This document shows positions 1-8,954 of a stretch of 64,000 nucleotides of DNA, piece by piece. Within the stretch, counting starts at the first letter, position 1, and each line of letters starts with the position of its first letter. The stretch lies in the NCBI RefSeq assembly GCF_039543225.1, contig NZ_BAABJI010000002.1, positions 744,001 to 808,000 on the forward strand, read 5' to 3'. Made by a program: the position numbers and the translations under genes. The notes beneath the pieces were generated by a model, which ran no database searches, was not told the DNA's origin, and worked only from the letters and a program-made list of their open reading frames with translations. The DNA is from Mucilaginibacter defluvii. GTDB lineage: Bacteria; Bacteroidota; Bacteroidia; Sphingobacteriales; Sphingobacteriaceae.

Positions 1-653
<653 letters not shown>

Positions 654-693
654 TTATAAGTTTATTAATCAACGTAATTTTGATTTAACAACG

Positions 694-759
694 TAAATGT
701 ATGGCATTAAAACGTACAATCACAATCAATATATTCTATGCTAAATAGCTAAAAACTAT
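694..759 (-). promoter_or_regulatory. Candidate katG promoter with OxyR-like element
   Basis: Read on the minus strand, TTG (723-725) lies 21 nt from TACATTTA (694-701), one mismatch from the Bacteroidota -7 element TAnnTTTG. Just upstream of the -33 box is ATAG-N7-CTAT (745-759), the half-site arrangement of the OxyR consensus, in a position suited to an activator. A further CTAT at 736-739 has spacing 5 instead of 7, so the full four-element site is not present. Confidence 0.4.
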
Positions 760-810
760 TAGGATAAGTATCGACAGAAACGCTAACGAATTACCTTAAT
801 GAGAGTTGCT

Positions 811-852
811 AAAAAATAAAAGGAGCGGCTACAATGACCTCAGCCGCTCCTT
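811..852 (-). terminator. Intrinsic terminator after tlpA/tRNA-Cys
   Basis: Perfect 11-bp stem (820-830 with 842-852, AAGGAGCGGCT) around an 11-nt loop, followed on the minus strand by a T-rich tail (complement of 811-819). It would end transcription coming from tlpA and tRNA-Cys before katG. Confidence 0.8.
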
Positions 853-1043
853 GCTGCGTAGCTTTACACCCTAACACAGTTATTTGGACAGGTATACTTA
901 AGCAAAACCTGCGTTTGAGGTGCTATCGCAGCAGCTCGTCAAATAGTCAGTTAATAGTTAAAGTTTGATTTGAAGTATTGGCCCGGCGCGAGAGCGCCGG
1001 AGCCATCTTCAGCAGCACAAAGAACCACCACTTGTGCTAAGAG

Positions 1044-1114
1044 AGGTTGGGAACGGATTCGAACCGTCGTAAAAGGTTTTGCAGACCTCCGCCTCACCGC
1101 TCGGCCACCCTACC
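1044..1114 (-). tRNA. tRNA-Cys (GCA)
   Basis: The cloverleaf can be folded by eye. The anticodon loop is CTGCAAA with anticodon GCA on a five-pair stem, the T arm is GACGG-TTCGAAT-CCGTT, a D arm is present, and the discriminator base is U73, as expected for tRNA-Cys. CCA is not encoded. The acceptor stem GGTAGGG/CCCAACC has one A4-A69 mismatch. The gene begins 10 nt after the stop codon of tlpA, and no separate promoter is evident, so co-transcription with tlpA and processing is likely. Confidence 0.92.
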
Positions 1115-1124
1115 TTTGTAAAAT

Positions 1125-2288
1125 TTACTTATTACCGGCGCTTGCTGTAGTTAATGGCTTATCGGCCTTATAAATTTCAGCCAGCGTTGCTGATAGTTTA
1201 TCGCCGGTAAGATTTTTAGCTACAATCTTTCCATCCGGCCCTATTAAAAAGTTCTGCGGTATAGCGCGAACGCCGTATAATTCAGCTACCTCATTTTTCC
1301 AGTATTTAAGGTCAGATACCTGTGTCCAGACTAACTTATCATCTGCAACGGCTTTCAGCCAGGCATCGCGTTTACTGTCAAGCGATACACCCAAAATAGT
1401 GAAGTTCTTATCTTTATACTGATCATAGGCTTTTACCACGTTAGGATTTTCGTTCCGGCAAGGGCCGCACCATGATGCCCAGAAATCAACCAATACATAT
1501 TTACCTTTAAATGATGCCAGCGAAATAGGTTTTCCATCCTTGTCAGCCTGCGTAAACTGAGGAGCAATAGCGCCAAAGGCAGTCCTCTTCCAGCCGTTTA
1601 GCCATTTTTGGTATTGCAGACCAGCCTTACCGCTTTTAACCTGTTTGGACAAGCCGGTATATAACGGCTCCACGTCGGCTGCTTCGGGAAAATAGCCACC
1701 ATAGGTTTTTAGGGCTTCAAGTGCTATCAGTGAGTTAGGATGCGATTTTATGAACGGCACCAATACGGCTTTCTGTTCGTTCTCAATTGCATCTACCCTC
1801 TTTTCGAGCTCGGCTTCGGCCTGGCTGGTTTGCTGATGCTTTGGCAAGCTGCCATAAGCACGGTATTCTGCACGCAATCGTTCGTTATAAGGTTTTAGCA
1901 CTGCGGTCAATTCAACATTATCTTTATTAAGTTGTCCCGCATTTACAGTTGCCTTAGCTATTGAATCTGCTGCCTGTAAATTGACATTACCGTTTTCGAG
2001 ATAAAATGCTAACCGGTCGGCGTTACGCTTCTGCTGAAAGTTTTCGTTATCACGGGTAATAGTTAAGGTAGCTTTGGTTGCTTCAGGCAATTTACCTTTA
2101 AAAGCAAAACCTCCTTGCTGAACTTCGGCAGAGTCTACAACGGTACCGGCATCGGTACGGTATTGCAGATACGCCTTACCGCCGCTGTTAAAATTTTTAA
2201 TACTGCCCTTTAAATTATAATCAATTTGCTGCGCAAATAAAACAGAAGGCAGCACTAAACCCGCCGTCAGTAAAGTATATTTTTTCAT
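1125..2288 (-). CDS. Secreted TlpA-like thiol-disulfide oxidoreductase (DUF4369 + thioredoxin fold)
   Basis: 387 residues from the ATG at 2286-2288. An in-frame upstream extension to 2360 is possible, but the shorter start places a clean signal peptide (MKKYTLLTAGLVLPSVLFA, cut before QQ) at the N terminus. Residues about 20-110 resemble the DUF4369 beta domain, then a helical linker, then a thioredoxin-like domain with WCGPC (Cys274, Cys277). Bacteroidota carry many such periplasmic TlpA/ResA-like reductants; the substrate cannot be told from sequence. Candidate -7 box TATATTTG at 2446-2453 would give a leader of about 150 nt that contains a terminator-like hairpin. tRNA-Cys follows 10 nt downstream. 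Confidence 0.9.
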   Translation of the reverse strand: MKKYTLLTAGLVLPSVLFAQQIDYNLKGSIKNFNSGGKAYLQYRTDAGTVVDSAEVQQGGFAFKGKLPEATKATLTITRDNENFQQKRNADRLAFYLENGNVNLQAADSIAKATVNAGQLNKDNVELTAVLKPYNERLRAEYRAYGSLPKHQQTSQAEAELEKRVDAIENEQKAVLVPFIKSHPNSLIALEALKTYGGYFPEAADVEPLYTGLSKQVKSGKAGLQYQKWLNGWKRTAFGAIAPQFTQADKDGKPISLASFKGKYVLVDFWASWCGPCRNENPNVVKAYDQYKDKNFTILGVSLDSKRDAWLKAVADDKLVWTQVSDLKYWKNEVAELYGVRAIPQNFLIGPDGKIVAKNLTGDKLSATLAEIYKADKPLTTASAGNK

Positions 2289-2362
2289 GGTAATTATGTT
2301 GTTGATAAAAGAATGATTAGTAAGTATGGAAGATGCTCTCTCTGTAATAACCATCAACAACA

Positions 2363-2390
2363 GTAAAAAAAAGCCTTAAGTAAATGGCTT
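2363..2390 (-). terminator. Weak terminator-like hairpin in the tlpA leader
   Basis: On the minus strand a 5-bp stem (AAGCC/GGCTT, loop 10 nt) is followed by eight T residues. It lies downstream of the fructosamine-kinase-like gene and also downstream of the candidate tlpA promoter, so it is either the terminator of the former or an attenuator-like element for tlpA. The stem is short. Confidence 0.45.
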
Positions 2391-2445
2391 AGTTGAGGAC
2401 TAAAGTAGATGTAGGTCGTATTCATCATTTGTTCTATTGACGAAA

Positions 2446-2453
2446 CAAATATA
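2446..2453 (-). promoter_or_regulatory. Candidate tlpA -7 element
   Basis: TATATTTG on the minus strand is an exact match to TAnnTTTG. No TTG lies at the usual 19-22 nt upstream, which lowers confidence. Confidence 0.35.
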
Positions 2454-2534
2454 CTACTAAATCTATAGATTTTATATAAAAATACAATTTTACAATTAAT
2501 ACATTGATTTTCAATTATTTATTTTATTAAGACA

Positions 2535-3392
2535 TTAAAGATAGCCTTTTAAACTACTTATTAATTGCTGCTTATACGTTACACCAAACAAATCTAAATG
2601 AACCAGCAGCGGATAAATATTCCAAAGGTTTAAGCGTTGTCGCCAATCTTTTGTTAGTGGAAAAGCATCCTGGTAAGCATCATAAAACTCATTACCAAAA
2701 CCACTGAACAAAGTCGTCATCGCGATATCGAACTCCCGGTGGCCATAGCTTACCGCAGGGTCAATTAAATATGGTTTGCCCCTACTGCCGATCAGGTAAT
2801 TACCACCCCATAAATCACCATGAATAAGGCTCGGGGGCTCTTCGTCAAACAGCGCGGCAAGCCGGTTGTATAACCGCCCAAACAAAGCTACGTCGCCAGC
2901 ATCAAGCAGTTTCTTGCCTCTCGCCATACTTATCATGGGCATCAGTCGCTCATTAACAAAAAACTCAGTCCAGGTAGAATGCTGCCTGTTACTTTGCGTT
3001 AATGACCCCATATAGTTATTATACGGCAGCCCGAAATATTCTGCGCTTACACGATGCATATCGGCAAGTTGCCTACCCAACTCTCGCATATCAACGGCGG
3101 CGGCGCTTTTTGTATCGAGCCATTCCAACAGCAAATAGCTGTCATCCCCTGCATCGCCCTGCATAACTATTTGAGGTACTGCTATCGTATTGGTTGATGC
3201 TATTAAGTTCAATCCTTTAGCCTCTGCATCAAACATACCCCGGAACTTATTTTTATTGTTGACCTTGACGAAATAGGTCATACTAACTGTATCTATACGA
3301 TATGCTCTATTAATATCGCCGCCGCTTACAGGTTGATAGCCTTGTACGAACTCATTAAGCTGCTGTTCAATAGCCTTTAATACTGCTTCCAT
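2535..3392 (-). CDS. Fructosamine kinase-family protein
   Basis: 285 residues, the usual length for ketosamine/fructosamine-3-kinases, which phosphorylate sugar adducts on amines so they decompose (deglycation). Visible kinase-like features are Lys43 in FVKV, the catalytic loop HGDLWGGN (Asp193, Asn198) and a metal-binding DPA (Asp211). HGDLWGGN and YGHREFDIA are characteristic of the family and separate it from aminoglycoside phosphotransferases. Cytoplasmic, no signal peptide. It is divergent from lepA with an 81-bp spacer. Substrate is inferred from family only. Confidence 0.9.
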   Translation of the reverse strand: MEAVLKAIEQQLNEFVQGYQPVSGGDINRAYRIDTVSMTYFVKVNNKNKFRGMFDAEAKGLNLIASTNTIAVPQIVMQGDAGDDSYLLLEWLDTKSAAAVDMRELGRQLADMHRVSAEYFGLPYNNYMGSLTQSNRQHSTWTEFFVNERLMPMISMARGKKLLDAGDVALFGRLYNRLAALFDEEPPSLIHGDLWGGNYLIGSRGKPYLIDPAVSYGHREFDIAMTTLFSGFGNEFYDAYQDAFPLTKDWRQRLNLWNIYPLLVHLDLFGVTYKQQLISSLKGYL

Positions 3393-3431
3393 ACTACTTA
3401 ATATAACATTAACTAAATATCCGCAAGGTGC

Positions 3432-3465
3432 TTTGCAAATTTATCAAGGCAAAAAGCTATTTTTG
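3432..3465 (+). promoter_or_regulatory. lepA promoter
   Basis: TTTG (3432-3435), 22-nt spacer, TATTTTTG (3458-3465): a full Bacteroidota promoter. The lepA ATG follows 8 nt after the -7 box, implying a leader of only a few nucleotides. Confidence 0.7.
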
Positions 3466-3473
3466 CGGTTCTG

Positions 3474-5261
3474 ATGAAGCATATTCGTAACTTTTGTATT
3501 ATAGCACACATTGACCACGGCAAAAGCACTTTAGCCGATAGGTTACTTGAATACACCAACACCATTACCCAGCGCGAAAGCCAGGCCCAGTTGCTTGACG
3601 ATATGGACCTTGAACGCGAGCGCGGTATCACCATTAAAAGCCATGCCATACAAATGGATTACGAGCTTGATGGTCAAAAATATACGCTCAACCTGATTGA
3701 TACGCCCGGGCACGTGGATTTCTCGTACGAGGTATCACGCTCAATTGCCGCCTGCGAAGGTGCCTTATTGATTGTTGATGCCGCACAAGGTATACAGGCG
3801 CAAACCATATCAAACCTGTACCTGGCATTGGAGAATGACCTGGAGATTATCCCGGTGCTGAACAAAATGGACCTGCCCGGCGCTATGCCCGAGGAAGTAA
3901 AAGACCAGATTGTTGACCTGATAGGTTGTAAGCGTGAGGATATTTTAGCTGCATCCGGCAAAACCGGTATGGGCGTACACGATATTTTACGCGCCATTGT
4001 TGAGCGTGTGCCGGCACCTGTCGGCGATCCTGACGCACCTTTGCAGGCATTAATCTTCGATTCGGTCTTCAATTCCTTCCGCGGTATTATCGCCTACTTT
4101 AAGGTGGTTAACGGCGAGATCCGTAAAAACGACAAGGTAAAATTCGTAGCTACCGAAAAGCAATACCTGGCTGACGAGGTTGGAACATTAAAGCTTCGTC
4201 CGCTGGCTAAGGATGTTATCAAAACCGGCGACGTGGGGTATATAATATCCGGCATTAAGGAAGCGCGTGAGGTTAAGGTTGGCGATACCATTACCCAGGT
4301 TGACCGCCCATGCGCCGAAGGCATACAGGGTTTTGAAGAAGTAAAGCCCATGGTATTCGCGGGCATTTACCCGGTAGATACCGAGGATTATGAGGAACTG
4401 CGCGAATCAATGGCCAAACTGCAATTGAATGATGCTTCGCTTGTTTTTGAGCCGGAATCATCAGCGGCTTTAGGCTTCGGTTTCCGTTGCGGTTTCCTGG
4501 GCATGCTGCACATGGAGATCATCCAGGAACGTTTGGAGCGTGAATTCAACATGACGGTGATCACAACCGTTCCCAACGTATCATACATAGCCTATACCAC
4601 TAAGGGCGATAGCATGCTGGTAAACAATCCATCTGACTTACCTGATCCAAGCAAGATTGATTTTGTTGAGGAACCATATATTAAGGCTACCATCATCACC
4701 AAGTCTGATTTCGTAGGTCCTGTGATGTCGCTATGTATCAACAAACGTGGTATCATTGTTAACCAATCGTACCTTACATCAGACCGTGTAGAGCTTGTAT
4801 TTGAGATGCCTATGGGCGAGATCGTGTTCGATTTTTACGATAAGCTGAAAACCATCTCAAAAGGCTACGCTTCATTTGATTATCATCAGATCGGTTATCG
4901 CCAGTCTGACCTGGTAAAACTGGATATCCGTTTGAACAGTGAGCCTGTAGATGCCTTATCATCACTGATACACCGCAGCAACTCGTACGATTTTGGTAAA
5001 AAGATATGCGAGAAGCTGAAAGAGCTTTTACCACGTCAGCAGTTCGAGATCGTGATACAGGCATCCATAGGTGCCAAGATCATCGCCCGCGAAACGGTAA
5101 AAGCCATGCGTAAAGACGTTACGGCCAAATGCTACGGTGGTGACATCTCGCGTAAGCGTAAATTGTTAGAAAAGCAAAAGGCAGGTAAAAAACGCATGCG
5201 CCAGGTAGGTAACGTTGAGATACCACAATCGGCGTTTATGGCGGTGCTTAAATTAGATTAG
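3474..5261 (+). CDS. lepA: Elongation factor 4 (LepA)
   Basis: Ribosome-associated GTPase that acts on stalled or mis-translocated ribosomes. At 595 residues it is full length. G1 is AHIDHGKST (11-19), G3 DTPGH, G4 NKMDLP, and the LepA-specific C-terminal domain ends in the basic [22 protein letters not shown] region conserved in EF4. The start is fixed by alignment of [16 protein letters not shown] and by the promoter 8 nt upstream. The stop codon is the first part of a palindromic repeat leading to folD; whether folD is co-transcribed is open. Confidence 0.98.
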   Translation: MKHIRNFCIIAHIDHGKSTLADRLLEYTNTITQRESQAQLLDDMDLERERGITIKSHAIQMDYELDGQKYTLNLIDTPGHVDFSYEVSRSIAACEGALLIVDAAQGIQAQTISNLYLALENDLEIIPVLNKMDLPGAMPEEVKDQIVDLIGCKREDILAASGKTGMGVHDILRAIVERVPAPVGDPDAPLQALIFDSVFNSFRGIIAYFKVVNGEIRKNDKVKFVATEKQYLADEVGTLKLRPLAKDVIKTGDVGYIISGIKEAREVKVGDTITQVDRPCAEGIQGFEEVKPMVFAGIYPVDTEDYEELRESMAKLQLNDASLVFEPESSAALGFGFRCGFLGMLHMEIIQERLEREFNMTVITTVPNVSYIAYTTKGDSMLVNNPSDLPDPSKIDFVEEPYIKATIITKSDFVGPVMSLCINKRGIIVNQSYLTSDRVELVFEMPMGEIVFDFYDKLKTISKGYASFDYHQIGYRQSDLVKLDIRLNSEPVDALSSLIHRSNSYDFGKKICEKLKELLPRQQFEIVIQASIGAKIIARETVKAMRKDVTAKCYGGDISRKRKLLEKQKAGKKRMRQVGNVEIPQSAFMAVLKLD

Positions 5262-5363
5262 CCCCCCTGCCCCCTAAAGGGGGTGTTGTAAACGGCTGTA
5301 TATTGCTTCTCTTTAGGGGATTGAGGAGTTAAACTTTTATTCCCCTTTAGGGGGTTAGGGGGC
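5260..5363. repeat. C/G-rich palindromic repeat filling the lepA-folD spacer
   Basis: The left arm (about 5261-5282) reads GCCCCCCTGCCCCCTAAAGG and the right arm (5342-5363) is its reverse complement with three mismatches over 22 positions. A degenerate third copy of the CTTTAGGGGATTGAGG type lies between them (about 5308-5328). The arms touch the lepA stop and end 3 nt before the folD ATG. Such CCCCCTAAAGGGG palindromes are frequent between genes in Bacteroidota; in RNA this would be a long hairpin directly before folD. Confidence 0.8.
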
Positions 5364-5366
5364 TAA

Positions 5367-6248
5367 ATGAATTTATTAGACGGAAAATACGTATCAGAAA
5401 AACTCAAGGTAGAGATAGCCGAGCAAGCAGCGGTTATATTAGAAAAAACCGGCCGTAAGCCGCACCTGGTGGCAGTACTGGTTGGGCACGATGGTGGCAG
5501 CGAAACCTATGTAGCCAGCAAGATGAAGAACTGCGAAAAGGTAGGCTTTAAATCGACACTGGTACGTTATGAGGATACTGTTACCGAGGAAGAACTGCTG
5601 AAAAAAGTTGAGGAGCTTAATGCCGATGCTGATATTGACGGTATTATTGTTCAGCTACCCTTACCAAAACACATCGACCCGGAAAAAGTAACCGAGCGTA
5701 TTGACCACCGTAAGGATGTTGATGGTTTTCATCCAGTAAATCTGGGCCGCATGCAGCGTAACCTGCCATCGTTCATCCCGGCTACGCCTTATGGCATTAC
5801 GCTGATGCTAAAGGAATATGGTATTGAAACCGCAGGTAAGCATTGCGTGGTAGTTGGCCGCAGTAATATTGTTGGTTCTCCAATGAGCATACTGATGGCG
5901 CGTAACACCCAGCCGGGCAACTGTACCGTAACCATTTGCCACAGCCGTACACCGGATATTAAGAAATTTACGCTGGATGCTGATATACTTATTGTTGCCA
6001 TCGGTAAAAAGAATTTTATTACGGCCGATATGGTCAAGGATGGCGTGGTAGTGATTGACGTGGGTATGAACCGCGAAACATCAGCCACCACAAAATCGGG
6101 CTATAAATTATATGGCGATGTTGATTTTGAGAACGTTGCGCCGAAGGCATCATGGATAACCCCGGTACCCGGCGGTGTAGGTTTAATGACCATCGTTGGC
6201 TTGCTTAAAAACACCTTGGCATCAGCCAATAAAGAGGTTTATCAGTAA
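5367..6248 (+). CDS. folD: Bifunctional methylenetetrahydrofolate dehydrogenase/cyclohydrolase FolD
   Basis: Converts 5,10-methylene-THF through methenyl-THF to 10-formyl-THF using NADP, feeding purine and formyl-Met synthesis. 293 residues. The catalytic pair Tyr48/Lys52 sits in YVASKMKNC, the cyclohydrolase segment is [10 protein letters not shown], the Rossmann motif is [11 protein letters not shown], and the C-terminal signature is [10 protein letters not shown]. No Shine-Dalgarno is seen, and the start lies 3 nt after a large palindromic repeat arm that could sequester or shape the initiation region. A strong terminator follows. Confidence 0.98.
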   Translation: MNLLDGKYVSEKLKVEIAEQAAVILEKTGRKPHLVAVLVGHDGGSETYVASKMKNCEKVGFKSTLVRYEDTVTEEELLKKVEELNADADIDGIIVQLPLPKHIDPEKVTERIDHRKDVDGFHPVNLGRMQRNLPSFIPATPYGITLMLKEYGIETAGKHCVVVGRSNIVGSPMSILMARNTQPGNCTVTICHSRTPDIKKFTLDADILIVAIGKKNFITADMVKDGVVVIDVGMNRETSATTKSGYKLYGDVDFENVAPKASWITPVPGGVGLMTIVGLLKNTLASANKEVYQ

Positions 6249-6251
6249 CGA

Positions 6252-6288
6252 AAATGGCTCGCTTGATTAGCGAGCCATTTTTATTTAT
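6252..6288. terminator. Bidirectional terminator between folD and the GT2 gene
   Basis: Perfect 11-bp stem AAATGGCTCGC (6252-6262) with 6270-6280, 7-nt loop, T-rich tail on the plus strand and a short A/T tail on the other, placed between convergent genes. Confidence 0.85.
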
Positions 6289-6299
6289 AACAATAGCTC

Positions 6300-7337
6300 C
6301 TACTTGTAAAAGAATTCCGGAGATATATCAGTAAACCTGTGTTTTTTCCCCACAAAAAATGCTGATACTATACTGCCTTTATACATGCCGGTAAGAGATT
6401 TAACACTCCCCTTCTTTTCTCCTTTATGGTTAGATGATCTAAATAGCTGCCGCACAAAATTTTGATGCGCTTTGCTTACCGCCCAAGCGTCCTTACGTTT
6501 ACCCTCGCCTAAAAACCGGAAAAGCGCCAACAGGTCAAGCCAAAAACGCAGGCCAATTACAAATGTTGCCCGGCCAAACGGCAGGTTATTTTTTAACAGC
6601 AACAGGTTGTTGCGGAAGTTAAGATAAGTTTTAAAAGGGTTTTCAGCATTTAAAGTGCCGCCGCCGACATGGTAAACGGTTGATTCGGCACAGTACATTA
6701 CTTTATAACCCATATTTTTCAAACGCCAGCAAAGATCAATCTCTTCCATGTGGGCAAAAAAGCGCTCATCAAACCCGCCGGATTCCCGCCAGCACTTTCT
6801 CTTGATAAACAGTGCCGCACCGGATGCCCAGAACACCTCACCTGATTGATCGTACTGTCCCCTATCCTCTTCTATCTCGTAAAATATTCGTCCGCGGCAA
6901 AACGGGTAACCAAAATGGTCAATAAAACCGCCGGCCGCCCCGGCATGTTCAAACATCTTTTTATCGGCATACGAAAGTATTTTCGGCGCCGCCGCGGCAA
7001 TAAGTTCATCGCTTTCCATTAAAGCTATTACAGGCTCTATCCAGCCAGGCTGCACTTCAATGTCCGAATTCAGGAGTATAAAATAATCGGCGTCTACTTT
7101 TTCTAAAACGCGGTTATAACCACCGGTAAAGCCATAGTTTTCTTCATTCCGGATTATGGTTACTGACGGATAAACGCTTGCTACCCATTCAACCGAACCA
7201 TCGGTTGAGCCATTGTCGCCCAGTACTATTTCAAGATTCTGCCATGTAGAGGCCATTACCGAAGGCAAAAATTGCTGTATATGCGCAAGGCCGTTCCAGT
7301 TTAAAATAACAGCGGCAACTTTAGGTATATAATTCAT
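6300..7337 (-). CDS. Family 2 glycosyltransferase
   Basis: 345 residues with a GT-A fold. The nucleotide-sugar region is VILNWNG (10-16) and DNGSTDGS (41-48), the metal site NSD (90-92) in LLNSDIEV, and the acceptor region HMEEIDLCWRLK. This pattern is that of rhamnosyltransferase-like GT2 enzymes acting on surface polysaccharides; donor and acceptor are not identifiable. The start overlaps the stop of the upstream acyltransferase by one base (TAATG), so the two are translationally coupled, consistent with a shared role in envelope lipid or glycan assembly. Confidence 0.92.
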   Translation of the reverse strand: MNYIPKVAAVILNWNGLAHIQQFLPSVMASTWQNLEIVLGDNGSTDGSVEWVASVYPSVTIIRNEENYGFTGGYNRVLEKVDADYFILLNSDIEVQPGWIEPVIALMESDELIAAAAPKILSYADKKMFEHAGAAGGFIDHFGYPFCRGRIFYEIEEDRGQYDQSGEVFWASGAALFIKRKCWRESGGFDERFFAHMEEIDLCWRLKNMGYKVMYCAESTVYHVGGGTLNAENPFKTYLNFRNNLLLLKNNLPFGRATFVIGLRFWLDLLALFRFLGEGKRKDAWAVSKAHQNFVRQLFRSSNHKGEKKGSVKSLTGMYKGSIVSAFFVGKKHRFTDISPEFFYK

Positions 7338-8218
7338 TAATGCTTATCCTCCGGCTTAAATTTCCAGCGCCTGTGCGTCCAAAGCCAGTATTGCGGCTGT
7401 TGCCTTATCATGTTCTCTAAATATTTTACGTGAAGTTCAGTAACCTCATATTCTGCCGTTTGTTTGGGATGTTCGGCAAGTGGCACAAAGGTACAAGTAT
7501 AATACCCTCTTTTCACCCGCTTTATATCACAAAAAACCACTACGGCGTCCATCATTTTCGACAGCTTTTCAACGCCTAAAAAAACGGCCGTTGGCTGGTT
7601 TAAAAAGGTGGTAAAGTACTGCGCCTCGTGCTGCACGGGTGTTTGATCGGCCACTAAAACCGTTATTGAAACTTGCCTGCGCATCTCACTCAGTTTGCGC
7701 AGGGTATTTTTCATCGCCACCAGCGTAGCTCCAAACCTCGACCGTACATGAATAAAAAACCGTTCAAAAATTTTGTTGCTCAATGGCTTATAAACAATCA
7801 GCCGGGGTTTATCCGTAATTACCCCCAGGCTCAAGGCCGACATTTCCCAATTACCATAATGCCCCACTGCTCCTATCACGTTTCGTCCCTGCTCAAAGTA
7901 ACTGTTGATCAGGTTTACATTTAAAATTTTAATACGCTTATTAATTTGCCGTTCTGAAAGGGTGATGCCCTTGATGATCTCAACGATCAGATCAGCAAAA
8001 TAGCGAAAAAAATCACGCTCTATTTTACACCGCTCCTCATCACTCTTCTCGGGGAAAGCGTTCCGTAAATTTTGCTGCACCACCTTGCGCCTGTACCCTG
8101 TAATATAGTATATTACTACAAAAAGCACATCGGCAATAAGATACAAAAACCAAAAAGGCAATAACGATACCAGGTATAAAAAACCGATACCGATATATGA
8201 AAGCCCTTTGTTTATCAT
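7337..8218 (-). CDS. LpxL/HtrB-like lysophospholipid acyltransferase
   Basis: 293 residues. An N-terminal hydrophobic segment (about 10-38) anchors it in the inner membrane; the HX4E catalytic motif is HYGNWE with His120 and Glu125. LpxL-family enzymes transfer a secondary acyl chain to the lipid A precursor, and this is the likely role, but related enzymes acylate other lipids. Coupled to the downstream GT2 gene by a TAATG overlap and divergent from a WbqC-family gene, together forming a small surface-glycolipid locus. Confidence 0.88.
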   Translation of the reverse strand: MINKGLSYIGIGFLYLVSLLPFWFLYLIADVLFVVIYYITGYRRKVVQQNLRNAFPEKSDEERCKIERDFFRYFADLIVEIIKGITLSERQINKRIKILNVNLINSYFEQGRNVIGAVGHYGNWEMSALSLGVITDKPRLIVYKPLSNKIFERFFIHVRSRFGATLVAMKNTLRKLSEMRRQVSITVLVADQTPVQHEAQYFTTFLNQPTAVFLGVEKLSKMMDAVVVFCDIKRVKRGYYTCTFVPLAEHPKQTAEYEVTELHVKYLENMIRQQPQYWLWTHRRWKFKPEDKH

Positions 8219-8254
8219 TTATTTCTGCGAAATTTGAGCACAAACATAAAATAT

Positions 8255-8866
8255 ATGATCGATAAAGGCGCAGTTCTTCCCTTGTTTTATCTACCACCGG
8301 TATCATACTTTACCCAACTTAATAAGCATAAACCCGATGTATGGATGGAACGTGAGGAGCATTTCCCTAAGCAAACCTACCGTAACCGCGCTAATATATA
8401 TTCGCCTGATGGTATTTTGAGTCTGGTAGTGCCTGTTATTAAAGGGTCAAAAAATCACACAAAAATAAAGGATGTACGCATCAGCTACGATTTTAACTGG
8501 CAGCGCTTGCACTGGATGAGCCTGCAAGCCTGTTACCGCCGCTCAGCTTATTTTGAATTTTATGAGGATGATTTCGCGCCGTTTTACGAGAAAAAAGTTG
8601 ATTATTTATTTGATTATAATCAGCAAGTATTGGAGTTGCTGTTGAAGCTGGTCAAAATAAAAACCGCTCTGAAATTCACTGAAAGCTACGAAGCACAATA
8701 TCCGGGTGTTGCTGACGTGCGTGAAAGCATTCATCCTAAAAAAGGATTGATTACCGATAATAAACCCTACTTTCAGGTTTTTGAAGAACGTAAAGGCTTT
8801 ATGCCGGATTTAAGTATCGTCGATCTGCTATTTAATCAGGGGCCACAGGCACAGTTTTATATTTAA
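8255..8866 (+). CDS. WbqC-family protein
   Basis: 203 residues from the ATG at 8255; an in-frame ATG at 8234 would add seven residues. The sequence LPLFYLPPVSYFTQLN, followed by QTYRNRANI and NWQRLHW, matches the WbqC family. WbqC-like proteins occur in O-antigen and glycolipid loci of Gram-negative bacteria; the biochemical reaction is not firmly established. No signal peptide or membrane segment. Position next to an acyltransferase and a glycosyltransferase fits a surface polysaccharide role. Confidence 0.85.
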   Translation: MIDKGAVLPLFYLPPVSYFTQLNKHKPDVWMEREEHFPKQTYRNRANIYSPDGILSLVVPVIKGSKNHTKIKDVRISYDFNWQRLHWMSLQACYRRSAYFEFYEDDFAPFYEKKVDYLFDYNQQVLELLLKLVKIKTALKFTESYEAQYPGVADVRESIHPKKGLITDNKPYFQVFEERKGFMPDLSIVDLLFNQGPQAQFYI

Positions 8867-8954
8867 TGTTTCATTAAAAACGTGAAAGTATCAGCCTTTT
8901 GCGCTAAAACAACTTAAACATAAAGCTGTTAAGCCTTAGTTACAGAGCAATACC

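Noticed and set aside
2289-2360. N-terminal extension of the TlpA-like protein
   Set aside because: The extra 24 residues precede a complete signal peptide that begins at the downstream Met, so the shorter start is preferred.
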